DNA of 64,000 nt from Amycolatopsis rifamycinica. GTDB lineage: Bacteria; Actinomycetota; Actinomycetes; Mycobacteriales; Pseudonocardiaceae. The stretch is from assembly GCF_000695625.1 (NCBI RefSeq), contig NZ_JMQI01000014.1:160338-224337 (forward strand), written 5' to 3'. A model generated the notes under the pieces. The model had not been told where the DNA came from. It worked only from the letters and a program-made list of their open reading frames with translations, and ran no database searches. Positions 1-9,567 of the stretch are shown here, in pieces. Positions within the stretch are counted from its first letter, which is position 1. Every line of letters begins with the position of its first letter. The translations under genes were made by a program, and so were the position numbers.

Positions 1-198
1 ATCTCCCAGCTGCCGGGCGCGATCCGGTGGCTGGCCTGGCTCTCGCCGCTGTGGCACGGCACGCAGCTGGCCCGCGGCGTGAGCATCGGCGGCGTCGGTG
101 GCTGGGCGATGCTCGGTCACCTCGCCGTGCTGGCGGCCTTGTTCGCGGCCGGGTGGGTGCTCGCGCACCGGGCCTTCTACCGGAGGCTGGTGGTCTGA
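1..198 (+). CDS. ABC-2 type transporter permease, C-terminal part (5' end outside window)
   Basis: Only the last 65 codons are present, read from base 1. The visible protein is hydrophobic: a segment with a W-L-S-P-L-W-H-G motif, then one clear final transmembrane helix (roughly residues 40-58) and a short basic tail. The S-P-L-W/Y-H motif before the last helix is typical of the DrrB/NodJ type of ABC-2 permease. The TGA stop (196-198) shares its A with the ATG of the next permease, so the two are translationally coupled and probably form a heteromeric exporter, with the ATPase gene likely upstream outside the window. The substrate cannot be told from the sequence. Confidence 0.85.
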   Translation: MSQLPGAIRWLAWLSPLWHGTQLARGVSIGGVGGWAMLGHLAVLAALFAAGWVLAHRAFYRRLVV

Positions 199-1019
199 TG
201 ACGGCCGTCGAAACCCGCGCCGGGTTGTTCCTGCGCATCCTGCCGCCGGGCCTGTACGCCGGCCGCGCCCGCACGCTCGTCGAGCGCTCGGTCATGGTCT
301 ACCGCGGCAGCTTGCTGATCTTCCTGTCCGGCGCCGTCGAACCGTTCCTGTACCTGCTGGCGTTCCAGCTGGGGTTCGGCAAGCTGGTCACCGAGGTGAC
401 GGGCCCGGACGGGCACCCGATGAGCTACGTCGCCTTCGTCGCGCCGGCGCTGCTGGCGACGTCGGCGATGAACGGCGCCGTGTTCGAATCGACGTACAAC
501 CTGTTCTTCAAGCTGCGCTACGCGAAGCTGTACGACGCGATGCTGGCCACCCCGATCGGCCCGCTGGACGTGGCGCTGGGCGAGATCGGCTGGGCGATCA
601 CCCGCGGCGGCATCTACGCGGTGGCGTTCCTCGCGATCGCGGCGGCGATGGGCCTGCTGGCGTCGTGGTGGGCCCTGCTGATGGTCCCGGCGGCGCTCCT
701 GGTCGGCCTGGCGTTCTCGGCGATCGGCATGGCGCTGGTGACGTTCCTGCGGTCGACGGCCCAGTTCGACTACATCCAGCTGGGCCTGACCCCGATGTTC
801 CTCTTCGCGACGACGTTCTACCCGCTGTCGGTGTACCCGGAGCCCCTGCAGTGGGTGGTCCGCTGCCTCCCGCTCTACCACGCGATCGAGCTGATGCGCG
901 GCCTGGCGACCGGCCTGCTGTCCGGCGGCATGCTGATCAACCTGGCCTACCTGCTCCTCCTCGGCGCGGTGGGCCTCTGGGCCTCAACCCGCCGCATCGC
1001 GAAACTCCTCCTAACGTGA
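198..1019 (+). CDS. ABC-2 type transporter permease (DrrB/NodJ-like)
   Basis: This 273-residue membrane protein is the partner of the preceding permease. It shows about six hydrophobic segments, the first near residues 36-54 after a basic amphipathic N-terminus, and the family's C-terminal P-L-Y-H-A-I-E-L-M-R-G motif before the last two helices. Length and motif fit the membrane subunit of drug- or polyketide-exporting ABC-2 systems. The ATG at 198 was chosen because it overlaps the preceding TGA; a longer open frame upstream is a high-GC artefact. No ATPase lies in the window. Export direction follows from the family; the substrate is unknown. Confidence 0.9.
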   Translation: MTAVETRAGLFLRILPPGLYAGRARTLVERSVMVYRGSLLIFLSGAVEPFLYLLAFQLGFGKLVTEVTGPDGHPMSYVAFVAPALLATSAMNGAVFESTYNLFFKLRYAKLYDAMLATPIGPLDVALGEIGWAITRGGIYAVAFLAIAAAMGLLASWWALLMVPAALLVGLAFSAIGMALVTFLRSTAQFDYIQLGLTPMFLFATTFYPLSVYPEPLQWVVRCLPLYHAIELMRGLATGLLSGGMLINLAYLLLLGAVGLWASTRRIAKLLLT

Positions 1020-1028
1020 CGTGTCGTC

Positions 1029-1128
1029 CCCCCAATCACGCGTGATGCCCACCCAATCACGCGTGATGCCCGCCTGATCACACGTGATGCCCGTCCGATC
1101 ACGCGAGATCCGGCCCGATCACGCCAGG
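1029..1128. repeat. Tandem 21-bp array A with palindromic cores
   Basis: Five units begin with ATCAC at 1035, 1056, 1077, 1098 and 1118, so the steps are 21, 21, 21 and 20 bp. The first units carry the palindrome TCACGCGTGA, the third TCACACGTGA, and the last two are decayed. The array fills the gap between two convergent genes (ABC permease and S8 peptidase). It belongs to the same family as the array at 9568-9783. Confidence 0.9.
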
Positions 1129-1155
1129 CCCGGCATCGCGCACGGGCCGCCGGGG

Positions 1156-2574
1156 TCAGCGGGCCTGCTCGGGCGGCCCGGCCGGCACCCCGGCAGGCGC
1201 CGGGACGTGCACCATCCCGTGCCCGTAGAACCCGTTGAACCCCTCGTACCCGGCGCAGTAGGCGTCCTGGAGCCCGTCGCCGGTGAGGTCGTAGTCGGCC
1301 GGGCACGGCATCGGCGTCGCCTGCGTCTGCAACGTGCGCCGCAGCTGCCGGGGCCGGGCGTCCGGCTCCGCCGACGCCAGCAGCGCCAGTACCCCGGTGA
1401 CGTGCGGGGCCGCCATCGACGTTCCACACAGCGGCGCGTACCCGCCCGGCACCGTCGACAGCACGCACTCGCCCGTCTCCCCGCCCGGTGCCGTGACGTC
1501 GATCACGCCCAGCCCGTACGAGCTGTACCCCGCCTTCACCCGGTTCGCGCCGACGGCCGACACCGCGACGACGTCCCGCAGCCCGGCCGGCAGCGCTTCG
1601 CACCCGCCGCCCGCGCCCCGCGCCCCCGAACGCGCCGACGGCGTGAGGTCCACCGCTTCGTTGGTGGCCGCCGCGACGTTCACCGTGCCCGCCGAGGTGC
1701 TGTACTCGACCGCGCGGGCCAGCACCTCGTGCACCACGCCGCGGTCGTTGCCGCGGATGCACGACAGCGTCCACGGGTTGACGAAGAAGCTGCTGTTCGT
1801 CACCCGCATGTGCCGTGAGGCAGCCCACATCAGGCCGCAGATCACGGCCTCCGGGTCGGCGTAGCCCCGGTCGTCGATCACCTTCACCGATGCCACACGC
1901 ACCCCGGGCGCCACACCCGTCACGCCGCGCCCGTCGTCGGCCGCCGCGATGATCCCCGCCACGTGCGTGCCGTGCACCGACGTCGTCGGCGCCCACGCCG
2001 ACCGCGACCGGTCGGGGGCGCCGGTCAGGCAGCCGGCGGAGTCGTCGCGGTCGAGGGCGTCGCTCAGGTCCGGGTGGTCCGGGTCGATGCCGGAGTCGAG
2101 CACGCCGACGACCACGTCACGGCGGCCGGCCGCGCCGCTCCGGGCGTCGATCATCCGCATGTCCCACTGCCTCGGGCCCAGGTCCTCGGTGGGCACGCGA
2201 GCGGGGTCGGTCGCGGGCAGCGTGGCCCGCGCGGGCTGCGGCTTGACGTCGGCGGCGCGCTGCGTGGCCAGCCGCTCGGCCTGCGCGCTGAAGGCCCGGT
2301 CGAGCCCGATCCGGTCGCCGAACGCCGGGTCGCCCGAGGTGGCGACCGCGACGCCGATCTGCGGGTAGTAGACGGTGGTGGCGCCGCAGGCACCGGCGAT
2401 CTCCGCGCGGGCGGCGGTCTCGGCGGTGCCGCGCTCGAAGGTGACGACGTAGCGGAGGGCCCGGCCGTGGGCGCAGCCGGACTCGCCTGCCGCCGCGGGA
2501 CCGGGGGTGACGCAGCCCGAAAGCACCAGGACGGTGCACACGGCCGCCCGCAGCGGCCGCGCCAGCAGGGACAC
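1156..2574 (-). CDS. S8 family serine peptidase (subtilase), lipoprotein
   Basis: A secreted subtilisin-type endopeptidase of 472 residues. The catalytic triad is visible: Asp in VLDSGID (about residue 160), His in HGTHVAG (about 201) and Ser in GTSMAAPHV (about 386). The N-terminus has a short basic stretch, a hydrophobic core and the lipobox LSGC with Cys near residue 21, so the mature enzyme is probably lipid-anchored outside the membrane. An inhibitor-I9-like propeptide may occupy residues 40-130. The GTG at 2574 is preferred over a farther upstream codon because GGGAGG lies six bases before it and the lipobox then sits at the usual distance. The far C-terminus is Pro/Ala-rich with no recognisable domain. 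Substrate unknown. Confidence 0.9.
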   Translation of the reverse strand: MSLLARPLRAAVCTVLVLSGCVTPGPAAAGESGCAHGRALRYVVTFERGTAETAARAEIAGACGATTVYYPQIGVAVATSGDPAFGDRIGLDRAFSAQAERLATQRAADVKPQPARATLPATDPARVPTEDLGPRQWDMRMIDARSGAAGRRDVVVGVLDSGIDPDHPDLSDALDRDDSAGCLTGAPDRSRSAWAPTTSVHGTHVAGIIAAADDGRGVTGVAPGVRVASVKVIDDRGYADPEAVICGLMWAASRHMRVTNSSFFVNPWTLSCIRGNDRGVVHEVLARAVEYSTSAGTVNVAAATNEAVDLTPSARSGARGAGGGCEALPAGLRDVVAVSAVGANRVKAGYSSYGLGVIDVTAPGGETGECVLSTVPGGYAPLCGTSMAAPHVTGVLALLASAEPDARPRQLRRTLQTQATPMPCPADYDLTGDGLQDAYCAGYEGFNGFYGHGMVHVPAPAGVPAGPPEQAR

Positions 2575-3125
2575 CGGACCTCCCACCGGATGCAGGAACC
2601 GCGGGTGGCCGGCGCGCGAGATCCCGGTCACCCCGAGCCGCACCGTAACCACCGCGTGCCCGGCGGACAAGCGCTGCGGCGAAGTTCCCCCGGCCGTGGG
2701 GTGCGCGGCGACCGGTTCGGCACGCCCGGGTGCCTGCGGGAGGTACCGAGTACACCGGAGTGGTCACCCGGTGTGGGATACTCGGGGTGGCCGCTGGGCC
2801 GCGGGGCGCACGTGAGAGGTGCTGCCTGTGGCGTTGTGGCCCGGTGATGTGCATGAACAGCGTGACGCGCGTCGCCGCCCGCGAACCGGGCGGCTGGACG
2901 ACGTGGCAGGCGGCCCGGGGGCCGCGAAAGCCTGGCCAGGCACGCCGCCGAGCAGACCTTTGGCCGGGTTGCGCCCCACCGGAAGCGGTGGTGCGGCGCC
3001 CGGTTGTCGGGCAAGGATTCCCGCCGCTGGTGACCACCACGGCGGAACGAACAGAAAGGGGCCCCTGCGCGGCCGCGTCCCTGCCGGTGCGAACCGGCAG
3101 ACGCGCCCGGGGGCGGAGGAGACAC
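2575..3125. promoter_or_regulatory. Divergent intergenic region and long rne leader
   Basis: This 551-bp stretch separates the subtilase start from the RNase E start. I see no gene in it: the frame open upstream of rne has no ribosome binding site and no conserved-looking sequence. It probably holds both divergent promoters and a long rne 5' UTR. A perfect 8-bp hairpin (CTGCCGGT, loop GCGA, ACCGGCAG) lies at 3081-3100, 25 bases before the rne start, followed by GGAGGAG as the ribosome binding site. Confidence 0.5.
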
Positions 3126-6080
3126 ATGTCGAACGCGGAAACACCCGCCGAGCAGACCGGCGGGAATCCCGCCACACCCACGGGCGGCCCGCTGGCCGAC
3201 CTGCCCGCCCGGATCCGGGTCCACGCGCTGGCCAAGCTGTTGGAGTCGCACAGCCGGGACGTCCTCGCGAAGCTCGCCGAGCTGGGCGAAAGCGTGCGCA
3301 GCGCGCAGTCGAGCGTGACCAGGGAAGTGGCGCTCAAGGTGGCCGAGGCGTTCGCGCCCGGTGAGACCGAAGACACGCCGGCCGAGCCGGCGGCCCAGGA
3401 AGAAGCCCCGAAGCCCGCCGAGACCCGGCCGCCGGTGCCCGAGGTCCCGGAAGTGCCGGTCGCCGAGGCCGAGAAGCCGCGGCCGCGCCAGAAGACCCGC
3501 GCGCACCTGCCGGTGTTCGCCGCGCCGTCGCCGGTCTTCCTGCCGCCGGAGCCCGCCGAGCCCGCGGTCAAGCCGGCCCGCAAGCCCGCCGACCCGTTCG
3601 CGGAGCCGCCGTCGCGGCCCGAGCCCGAGGTGGCCGAGGAAGAAGACACCGAAGACACCACGCCGGGCATCGACACCGGTGCCGACGAAGACGACGACGC
3701 CGGCAGCCGCCGTCGTCGCCGCCGGGGCCGTCGCGGCCGTGGCCGGGGCAAGGGCGCCGAGGGCGGCGACGACATCGCCGAAGCCGACGACGACCAGGCC
3801 GAGGAGCAGCCGCGCCGCAAGGGCCGCAACGGCGACGAAAAGCCCGAAGCGGATACCGAAGAGGCCGAGGACGCCGCTGAGTCGGCTTCGGAGTCCGAAA
3901 GCGACGCCGACGAGGGCGAAGGCGGCACCCGCCGTCGACGCCGCCGTCGCCGCCGCAAGGGCTCGGACGGCGAAGACGCCGAGGCCACCGGCACCGACGA
4001 CCCGCCGAACACGGTCACGCACGTCCGCCAGGCCAAGGCCGAGCCGGCCGAGCGCCCGGCGCGCGACGAGGTGCGCAGCGTCCGCGGGTCGACCCGCCTG
4101 GAAGCCAAGCGCCAGCGCCGCCGTGACGGCCGCGAGGCGGGCCGCCGCCGCGCCCCGATCCTGTCCGAGGCCGAGTTCCTGGCCCGGCGGGAGTCGGTCG
4201 AGCGCACGATGGTCGTCGCCGAGCACGGCGACTCCACCCAGATCGCGGTGCTGGAGGACGGCGTCCTCGTCGAGCACTTCGTGACGCAGTCGGGCTCCGG
4301 CTCGATCGTCGGCAACGTCTACCTCGGCCGCGTGCAGAACGTGCTGCCGAGCATGGAGGCCGCGTTCATCGACATCGGCCGCGGCCGCAACGCCGTGCTG
4401 TACGCCGGCGAGGTCGACTGGGACGCCGCCGGCCTGGAGGGCAAGGCCCGCAAGATCGAGCAGGCGCTCTCGACCGGCGACTCCGTGCTGGTCCAGGTCA
4501 CGAAGGACCCGGTCGGGCACAAGGGCGCCCGGCTGACCACGCAGATCTCGCTGCCCGGCCGCTTCCTGGTGTACGTGCCCGCGGGCGGCGCCACCGGCAT
4601 CTCCCGCAAGCTGCCGGAGAACGAGCGCCGCCGGCTCAAGGACATCCTCAAGCGGATCGTCCCGGAGGACGCGGGGGTCATCATCCGCACCGCCTCCGAG
4701 GGCATCGGCGAGGAGGAGCTCGGCCGCGACGTCGACCGCCTCAAGGCCCAGTGGGAAGTCATCAAGGAGAAGGCCGCCGCCGGTTCCGGCAAGAAGGGCG
4801 GCGCGCCGACCATGCTCTACGAAGAGCCGGACCTGCTGGTCAAGGTCGTGCGTGACCTCTTCACCGAGGACTTCACGAAGCTGGAGATCCAGGGCAACCG
4901 GTCCTGGGAGACCATCAACGACTACGTCCGGCACGTCGCGCCGGAGCTGACCGAGCGCCTCAAGCGCTACACCGGCACCGGCGACGCGTTCGCCGACCAC
5001 CGGATCGACGAGCAGATCACCAAGGCGCTCGACCGGAAGGTCTGGCTGCCCAGCGGCGGTTACCTGGTCATCGACCGCACCGAGGCGATGACGGTGATCG
5101 ACGTCAACACCGGCAAGTTCACCGGATCGGGTGGCAACCTCGAGGAGACGGTGACCCGCAACAACCTGGAGTCGGCGGAGGAGATCGTCCGCCAGCTCCG
5201 GCTGCGGGACATCGGCGGCATCATCGTCATCGACTTCATCGACATGGTGCTCGAGTCCAACCGCGAGCTGGTGCTGCGCCGCCTCACCGAGTGCCTCGGC
5301 CGCGACCGCACGCGTCACCAGGTCGCCGAGGTCACCTCGCTCGGCCTGGTGCAGATGACCCGCAAGAAGATCGGCACCGGCCTGCTGGAGGCGTTCTCGG
5401 CGCCGTGCGAACACTGCAAGGGCCGGGGCGTGGTCGTCTCGACCGAGCTGCAGCGCACGGCGAACAACTCGTCCTCGCACGGGGGCGGGAACGCCAACGG
5501 CGGTAACGGCGGCAACGGCGGCGGGGAGAAGAGCTCCCGCCGGTCGCGGGGCCGCGGCAAGGGCGAGGAGGCCGCCAAGGAGCAGGCCGAAGCCGCCGCC
5601 AAGGCCGAGGTGCACGCGGTTCCGCCGCCCGAGCGGCGGGAGTCGATCGCGTCCGCGGTGGCGGCGGTGGCGAACGCCGCGAAGGCCGCCAAGGAGCACG
5701 ACCACGGCGCCCTGAACGGCAACGGGCTCGCCCCGGAGCCGGCCAGGGAGGTCGCGGACGTCCCGGCGACCACGGAGGCGGACGAGACGCCGGTGGCGGC
5801 CGAGCCGCCCGCCGAGCCCGCCCAGGAGGTCGCCGGCACCCCGGTGACCACCGAGTCGGACGAGACGCCGGTGCCGCAGGACGAGGAGCCCGAGATCGAG
5901 CGGTCCCCGGCGCCGGAACCGGCCGAGGAGCCGGTCACCGGGTCCGCGGCCGCCGAGCCGGTCGCCGAGCCCGAGGTCAGCGTGCCCGAACCGGCCGTGC
6001 GCTCCACCCGGCGCCGTCCGCGCCGGGCGGCGTCGCGGCCGGCGGGCCCGCCGGTGCACGCCTCCGACCAGAGCAAGTGA
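3126..6080 (+). CDS. rne: Ribonuclease E/G family protein
   Basis: An endoribonuclease of 984 residues that initiates mRNA decay and rRNA processing. The N-terminal third is low-complexity, with alternating acidic and Arg-rich tracts, as usual in actinobacterial RNase E. The catalytic core starts near residue 340: an S1 domain (GNVYLGRVQNVLPSMEAAF), the DNase I-like site with VIDVNTGKF (Asp near 659), and the Zn-link motif CEHCKG near 761 that joins the dimers. After it comes a Gly/Asn-rich linker and a Glu/Pro-rich tail ending in an Arg-rich stretch. The ATG at 3126 follows GGAGGAG at good spacing. It lies directly upstream of rplU-rpmA-obgE, the usual actinobacterial order. Confidence 0.97.
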   Translation: MSNAETPAEQTGGNPATPTGGPLADLPARIRVHALAKLLESHSRDVLAKLAELGESVRSAQSSVTREVALKVAEAFAPGETEDTPAEPAAQEEAPKPAETRPPVPEVPEVPVAEAEKPRPRQKTRAHLPVFAAPSPVFLPPEPAEPAVKPARKPADPFAEPPSRPEPEVAEEEDTEDTTPGIDTGADEDDDAGSRRRRRRGRRGRGRGKGAEGGDDIAEADDDQAEEQPRRKGRNGDEKPEADTEEAEDAAESASESESDADEGEGGTRRRRRRRRRKGSDGEDAEATGTDDPPNTVTHVRQAKAEPAERPARDEVRSVRGSTRLEAKRQRRRDGREAGRRRAPILSEAEFLARRESVERTMVVAEHGDSTQIAVLEDGVLVEHFVTQSGSGSIVGNVYLGRVQNVLPSMEAAFIDIGRGRNAVLYAGEVDWDAAGLEGKARKIEQALSTGDSVLVQVTKDPVGHKGARLTTQISLPGRFLVYVPAGGATGISRKLPENERRRLKDILKRIVPEDAGVIIRTASEGIGEEELGRDVDRLKAQWEVIKEKAAAGSGKKGGAPTMLYEEPDLLVKVVRDLFTEDFTKLEIQGNRSWETINDYVRHVAPELTERLKRYTGTGDAFADHRIDEQITKALDRKVWLPSGGYLVIDRTEAMTVIDVNTGKFTGSGGNLEETVTRNNLESAEEIVRQLRLRDIGGIIVIDFIDMVLESNRELVLRRLTECLGRDRTRHQVAEVTSLGLVQMTRKKIGTGLLEAFSAPCEHCKGRGVVVSTELQRTANNSSSHGGGNANGGNGGNGGGEKSSRRSRGRGKGEEAAKEQAEAAAKAEVHAVPPPERRESIASAVAAVANAAKAAKEHDHGALNGNGLAPEPAREVADVPATTEADETPVAAEPPAEPAQEVAGTPVTTESDETPVPQDEEPEIERSPAPEPAEEPVTGSAAAEPVAEPEVSVPEPAVRSTRRRPRRAASRPAGPPVHASDQSK

Positions 6081-6093
6081 ACGACTAGGGGGA

Positions 6094-6115
6094 CCCCGGT
6101 GGTAACGCACCGGGG
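6094..6115 (+). terminator. Hairpin after rne
   Basis: A perfect 8-bp stem (CCCCGGTG / CACCGGGG) with a six-base loop GTAACG, 14 bases past the rne stop. There is no T-tract, which is common for actinobacterial terminators. It could instead be part of the rplU leader. Confidence 0.5.
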
Positions 6116-6245
6116 CACCCCACGTAACCTGTAGTACGGCCTGCCACCAGAGCAGGTCGCCTGCGCGAGTCCAGGACCGCCGTTCCATCAGGTGGGCCGA
6201 TCGCGCGGAGCCCCCACCCATTGTCGAGTAATGCAGGAGACTTCC

Positions 6246-6560
6246 GTGTCGGCGTACGCGATCGTCAAAACCGGCGGCAAGCAGTACAAGGTGGCCGTCG
6301 GCGACGTCGTCGAGGTCGAGAAGCTCGAGGGCAAGCCGGGCACCGAGCACATCCTCCCCGCCGTTCTGTACGTCGACGGTGGCGAGGTCACCACGGACGC
6401 CGACGCGCTGGCGAAGGTCTCGGTCACCGGCAAGGTCGTCGAGCAGACCAAGGGCCCGAAGATCCGGATCCACAAGTTCAAGAACAAGACGGGCTACCAC
6501 AAGCGCCAGGGTCACCGGCAGAAGCTGACCCGCGTCGAGGTCACCGCCATCTCCCTGTAA
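6246..6560 (+). CDS. rplU: 50S ribosomal protein L21
   Basis: A 104-residue ribosomal protein that binds 23S rRNA domain I. It begins [15 protein letters not shown] and ends with the Lys/Arg-rich [12 protein letters not shown] stretch, both diagnostic for L21. The GTG at 6246 was chosen because GCAGGAGA sits five bases upstream and the length equals the family standard; an upstream ATG would overlap that ribosome binding site. It is followed by rpmA 42 bases later in one transcript. Confidence 0.97.
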   Translation: MSAYAIVKTGGKQYKVAVGDVVEVEKLEGKPGTEHILPAVLYVDGGEVTTDADALAKVSVTGKVVEQTKGPKIRIHKFKNKTGYHKRQGHRQKLTRVEVTAISL

Positions 6561-6602
6561 GGGTTTCTCCGGATCTTCGTTCTTCAGAAAGAGGACTGAG
6601 CT

Positions 6603-6860
6603 ATGGCTCACAAGAAGGGTGCGTCCAGCTCCCGCAACGGTCGTGACTCGAACGCGCAGCGCCTCGGCGTCAAGCGCTTCGGCGGCCAGGAAGTCAACGC
6701 CGGCGAGATCCTCATCCGCCAGCGCGGCACCAAGTTCCACCCCGGCGTGAACGTCGGCCGTGGCGGCGACGACACGCTGTTCGCCCTGGCGGCCGGTTCG
6801 GTCCAGTTCGGCGAGAAGCGTGGCCGCAAGACGGTCAACATCGTGCCGGTCGAAGCCTGA
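6603..6860 (+). CDS. rpmA: 50S ribosomal protein L27
   Basis: An 85-residue L27 with the family N-terminus [15 protein letters not shown], which reaches the peptidyl transferase centre, followed by the QRGTKFHPG core. It starts at ATG after AGAAAGAGGAC and lies in the rplU-rpmA operon. A strong intrinsic terminator follows at 6886-6934, separating it from obgE. Confidence 0.98.
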   Translation: MAHKKGASSSRNGRDSNAQRLGVKRFGGQEVNAGEILIRQRGTKFHPGVNVGRGGDDTLFALAAGSVQFGEKRGRKTVNIVPVEA

Positions 6861-6885
6861 TTCCTGGCTTCGATCGAGACCTCTG

Positions 6886-6934
6886 ACGAGGGGTGGGGCC
6901 GGAATATCCGGTGCCACCCCTCGTTTGTTTTGTT
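6886..6934 (+). terminator. Rho-independent terminator after rpmA
   Basis: An 11-bp perfect stem ACGAGGGGTGG (6886-6896) pairs with CCACCCCTCGT (6914-6924). A small inner hairpin CCGG-AATAT-CCGG lies in the loop, and TTTGTTTTGTT follows. This is the clearest U-tract terminator in the window. Confidence 0.9.
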
Positions 6935-6969
6935 CGTACCTTTCGTTGAGTGTGAAGTGAGGCAAAGTC

Positions 6970-8430
6970 ATGGCGTCCCGGTTCGTGGACCGCGCGGTCA
7001 TCCACCTGACCGCCGGTGACGGGGGCAACGGCTGCGCCTCGGTGCACCGCGAGAAGTTCAAGCCGCTCGGCGGTCCCGACGGCGGCAACGGCGGCAACGG
7101 CGGCGACGTCCTGCTGGTCGTCGACCCCAACGTGCACACCCTGCTCGACTTCCACTTCCGCCCGCACGCCAAGGCGGGCAGCGGCAAGATGGGCCAGGGC
7201 GGCAACCGCGCCGGCGCGGCGGGGGAGACGCTGGTGATGAAGGTGCCGTCCGGCACCGTCGTGTTCACCGAAGACGGCGAGATGGTCGCCGACCTGATCG
7301 GCCCGGGCACCACGTTCGTCGCCGCCCAGGGCGGCCGCGGCGGGCTCGGCAACGCCGCGCTGTCGTCCAAGGCCCGCAAGGCGCCCGGCTTCGCGCTGCT
7401 CGGCGAGCCGGGGGAGACCCGCAACCTGATCCTGGAGCTGCGCTCGGTCGCCGACGTCGGCCTGCTCGGGTTCCCGTCCGCCGGCAAGTCGTCGCTGATC
7501 TCGGTGCTGTCCGCGGCCAAGCCGAAGATCGCCGACTACCCGTTCACCACGCTGGTGCCGAACCTCGGCGTCATCACCGGCGGCGACACGGTGTTCACCA
7601 TGGCCGACGTGCCCGGTCTGATCCCCGGCGCGTCCGAGGGCAAGGGCCTCGGCCTGGACTTCCTCCGCCACATCGAGCGCTGTGCGGTGCTGGTGCACGT
7701 CGTCGACTGCGCGACGCTGGAGCCCGGCCGCGACCCGCTGTCCGATGTGGACGCGCTGGAGGCGGAGCTGGCCAAGTACACGCCGAGCCTCGGCGGGAAG
7801 CTCGAAGAACGGCCGCGCGTGGTCGTCCTGAACAAGATCGACGTCCCGGAGGCGGCCGAACTCGCCGAGTTCGTGCGCCCGGACTTCGAAGCCCGCGGCC
7901 TCCAGGTGTTCGCCGTCTCGACGGCGTCCCGCAAGGGCCTGCGGGAGCTGACCTTCGCGCTCGCCGCGATCGTCGACAAGTACCGCGAGGCGCAGCCGGT
8001 GCTGGAGCCGGAGAAGATCGTCCTGCGGCCGCTGGCCGTCGACGACTCCGGCTTCACCGTCGAGCTCGACCCCGAGGAAGAGGGCGCGTTCATCGTCCGC
8101 GGCGCACGCCCGGAGCGGTGGATCCGCCAGACCGACTTCGGCAACGACGAGGCCGTCGGCTACCTCGCCGACCGGCTCAACCGCCTCGGCGTCGAGGACG
8201 AGCTGGCGAAGCTCGGCGCGCGGCCGGGCAGCCCGGTCACGATCGGCGACGTCCAGTTCGAGTGGGAGCCGTCGACGCCCAGCGTCGCGATGCACCTGTC
8301 CGGGCGCGGCACCGACGTGCGGCTGGAGCGCAGCGACCGGATCGGCGCGGCCGAGCGCAAGGAAGCCCGCCGGGTCCGGCGGGCGGGCTCGGACGAGCTG
8401 GAGGACGAAGACTCGGACTTCGACGCGTGA
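6970..8430 (+). CDS. obgE: GTPase ObgE/CgtA
   Basis: A 486-residue GTPase that acts on the 50S subunit and links ribosome assembly to growth. The glycine-rich Obg domain occupies about residues 1-158 ([15 protein letters not shown]). The G domain follows, with the P-loop GFPSAGKSS, the G3 motif [16 protein letters not shown] and NKID. An OCT domain lies near 345-425. The C-terminal tail is basic then acidic (DELEDEDSD). ATG at 6970 follows a short weak ribosome binding site. The stop overlaps proB by four bases (GTGA), so the two are coupled although rpmA is terminated separately. Confidence 0.97.
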   Translation: MASRFVDRAVIHLTAGDGGNGCASVHREKFKPLGGPDGGNGGNGGDVLLVVDPNVHTLLDFHFRPHAKAGSGKMGQGGNRAGAAGETLVMKVPSGTVVFTEDGEMVADLIGPGTTFVAAQGGRGGLGNAALSSKARKAPGFALLGEPGETRNLILELRSVADVGLLGFPSAGKSSLISVLSAAKPKIADYPFTTLVPNLGVITGGDTVFTMADVPGLIPGASEGKGLGLDFLRHIERCAVLVHVVDCATLEPGRDPLSDVDALEAELAKYTPSLGGKLEERPRVVVLNKIDVPEAAELAEFVRPDFEARGLQVFAVSTASRKGLRELTFALAAIVDKYREAQPVLEPEKIVLRPLAVDDSGFTVELDPEEEGAFIVRGARPERWIRQTDFGNDEAVGYLADRLNRLGVEDELAKLGARPGSPVTIGDVQFEWEPSTPSVAMHLSGRGTDVRLERSDRIGAAERKEARRVRRAGSDELEDEDSDFDA

Positions 8431-9536
8431 GCGGCACGCGCGAGGCCATCGCCGCCGCGCGGCGCCTGGTCGTCAAGGTCGGGTCGTCGGCGCTGACCTC
8501 CGCGGGCAGCGGGCTCGACGTGGTCCGGCTGGACGCGCTGGTCGACGCGATCGCCGAGCGGGTCGCCCGGGATACCCAGATCGTGCTGGTGTCTTCCGGC
8601 GCGATCGGCGCCGGGCTGGCCCCGCTGTCGCTGGGCAAGCGGCCGCGCGACCTCGCCACCCAGCAGGCCGCGGCGAGCGTCGGGCAGCTGGCGCTGGCGC
8701 ACGCGTACGCGGAGTCGTTCGGGCGGTACTCGCTGACGGTCGGGCAGGTGCTGCTCACCTCCGACGACGTCGTCCGCCGGTCGCACTACCGCAACGCGCA
8801 GCGCACGTTTTCGCGCCTGCTGGCGCTGGGTGCGGTCCCGGTGGTCAACGAGAACGACACAGTGGCGACCGAGGAAATCCGCTTCGGCGACAACGACCGC
8901 CTGGCGGCCTTGGTGGCCCACCTGATCGGCGCCGACGCGCTGGTCCTGCTGTCCGATGTGGACGGCCTGTACGACGGCGACCCCCGCGGCGGCGCGACCC
9001 GCAAGCTGACGGAGGTGCTGTCCGAGTCCGATGTGGACGGCATCTCGGTCGGCATGTCCAGCTCGGGCCTGGGAACGGGCGGCATGGTGTCCAAGCTGGC
9101 GGCCGCCCGCACGGCGGCGGGCGCGGGCATCCCGGTGTTGCTCGCCGCCGCCTCGGAAGCCTCGGCGGCGCTGACTTCCGCCTCCCCGGGAACAGCGTTC
9201 GCCCCGGCGGACACGCGCCTGTCGGCCCGCCGGTTCTGGCTGGGCTACGCGGCGGACACCACGGGCACGCTCCGCCTCGACGACGGCGCGGTGACGGCGG
9301 TGGTCCGCCGCCGCCGATCCCTCCTGGCCGCCGGCATCACGGGCGTGGCCGGCGACTTCCAGGCCGGCGACGTGGTCGACCTGGTGGACGCCAAGGACCG
9401 CCCGGTGGCCCGCGGAGTGGTCGCCTTCGACGCGACGGAACTCCCGGACCTGATCGGCCGCTCCACCCCCGACCTCCCGGCCGAGCAGCGCCGCGAGGTC
9501 GTCCACGCCGACGACCTCGTCCCCCTCCGCCGCTGA
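8427..9536 (+). CDS. proB: Glutamate 5-kinase
   Basis: A 369-residue kinase that phosphorylates glutamate in the first step of proline synthesis. The amino acid kinase domain begins [12 protein letters not shown], with SSGAIGAG and the conserved NENDTVA and FGDNDRL motifs; a PUA domain occupies roughly residues 275-369. The GTG start overlaps the obgE stop. proA, often next to proB, is not here: the gene is followed by the inverted 21-bp repeat array instead. Confidence 0.96.
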   Translation: MSGTREAIAAARRLVVKVGSSALTSAGSGLDVVRLDALVDAIAERVARDTQIVLVSSGAIGAGLAPLSLGKRPRDLATQQAAASVGQLALAHAYAESFGRYSLTVGQVLLTSDDVVRRSHYRNAQRTFSRLLALGAVPVVNENDTVATEEIRFGDNDRLAALVAHLIGADALVLLSDVDGLYDGDPRGGATRKLTEVLSESDVDGISVGMSSSGLGTGGMVSKLAAARTAAGAGIPVLLAAASEASAALTSASPGTAFAPADTRLSARRFWLGYAADTTGTLRLDDGAVTAVVRRRRSLLAAGITGVAGDFQAGDVVDLVDAKDRPVARGVVAFDATELPDLIGRSTPDLPAEQRREVVHADDLVPLRR

Positions 9537-9567
9537 CCCACCCGCGCCCTCACCCGCGCCCCAACGG

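Noticed and set aside
27..197. N-terminal extension of the second ABC permease
   Set aside because: This part reads the first permease in another frame; its own product is the Arg-rich shadow of that gene.
1029..1128. CRISPR array
   Set aside because: Units are contiguous 21-mers without unique spacers, and no cas genes are present.
2730..3125. N-terminal extension of RNase E
   Set aside because: The frame is open by high GC content, but the good ribosome binding site and normal start are at 3126.
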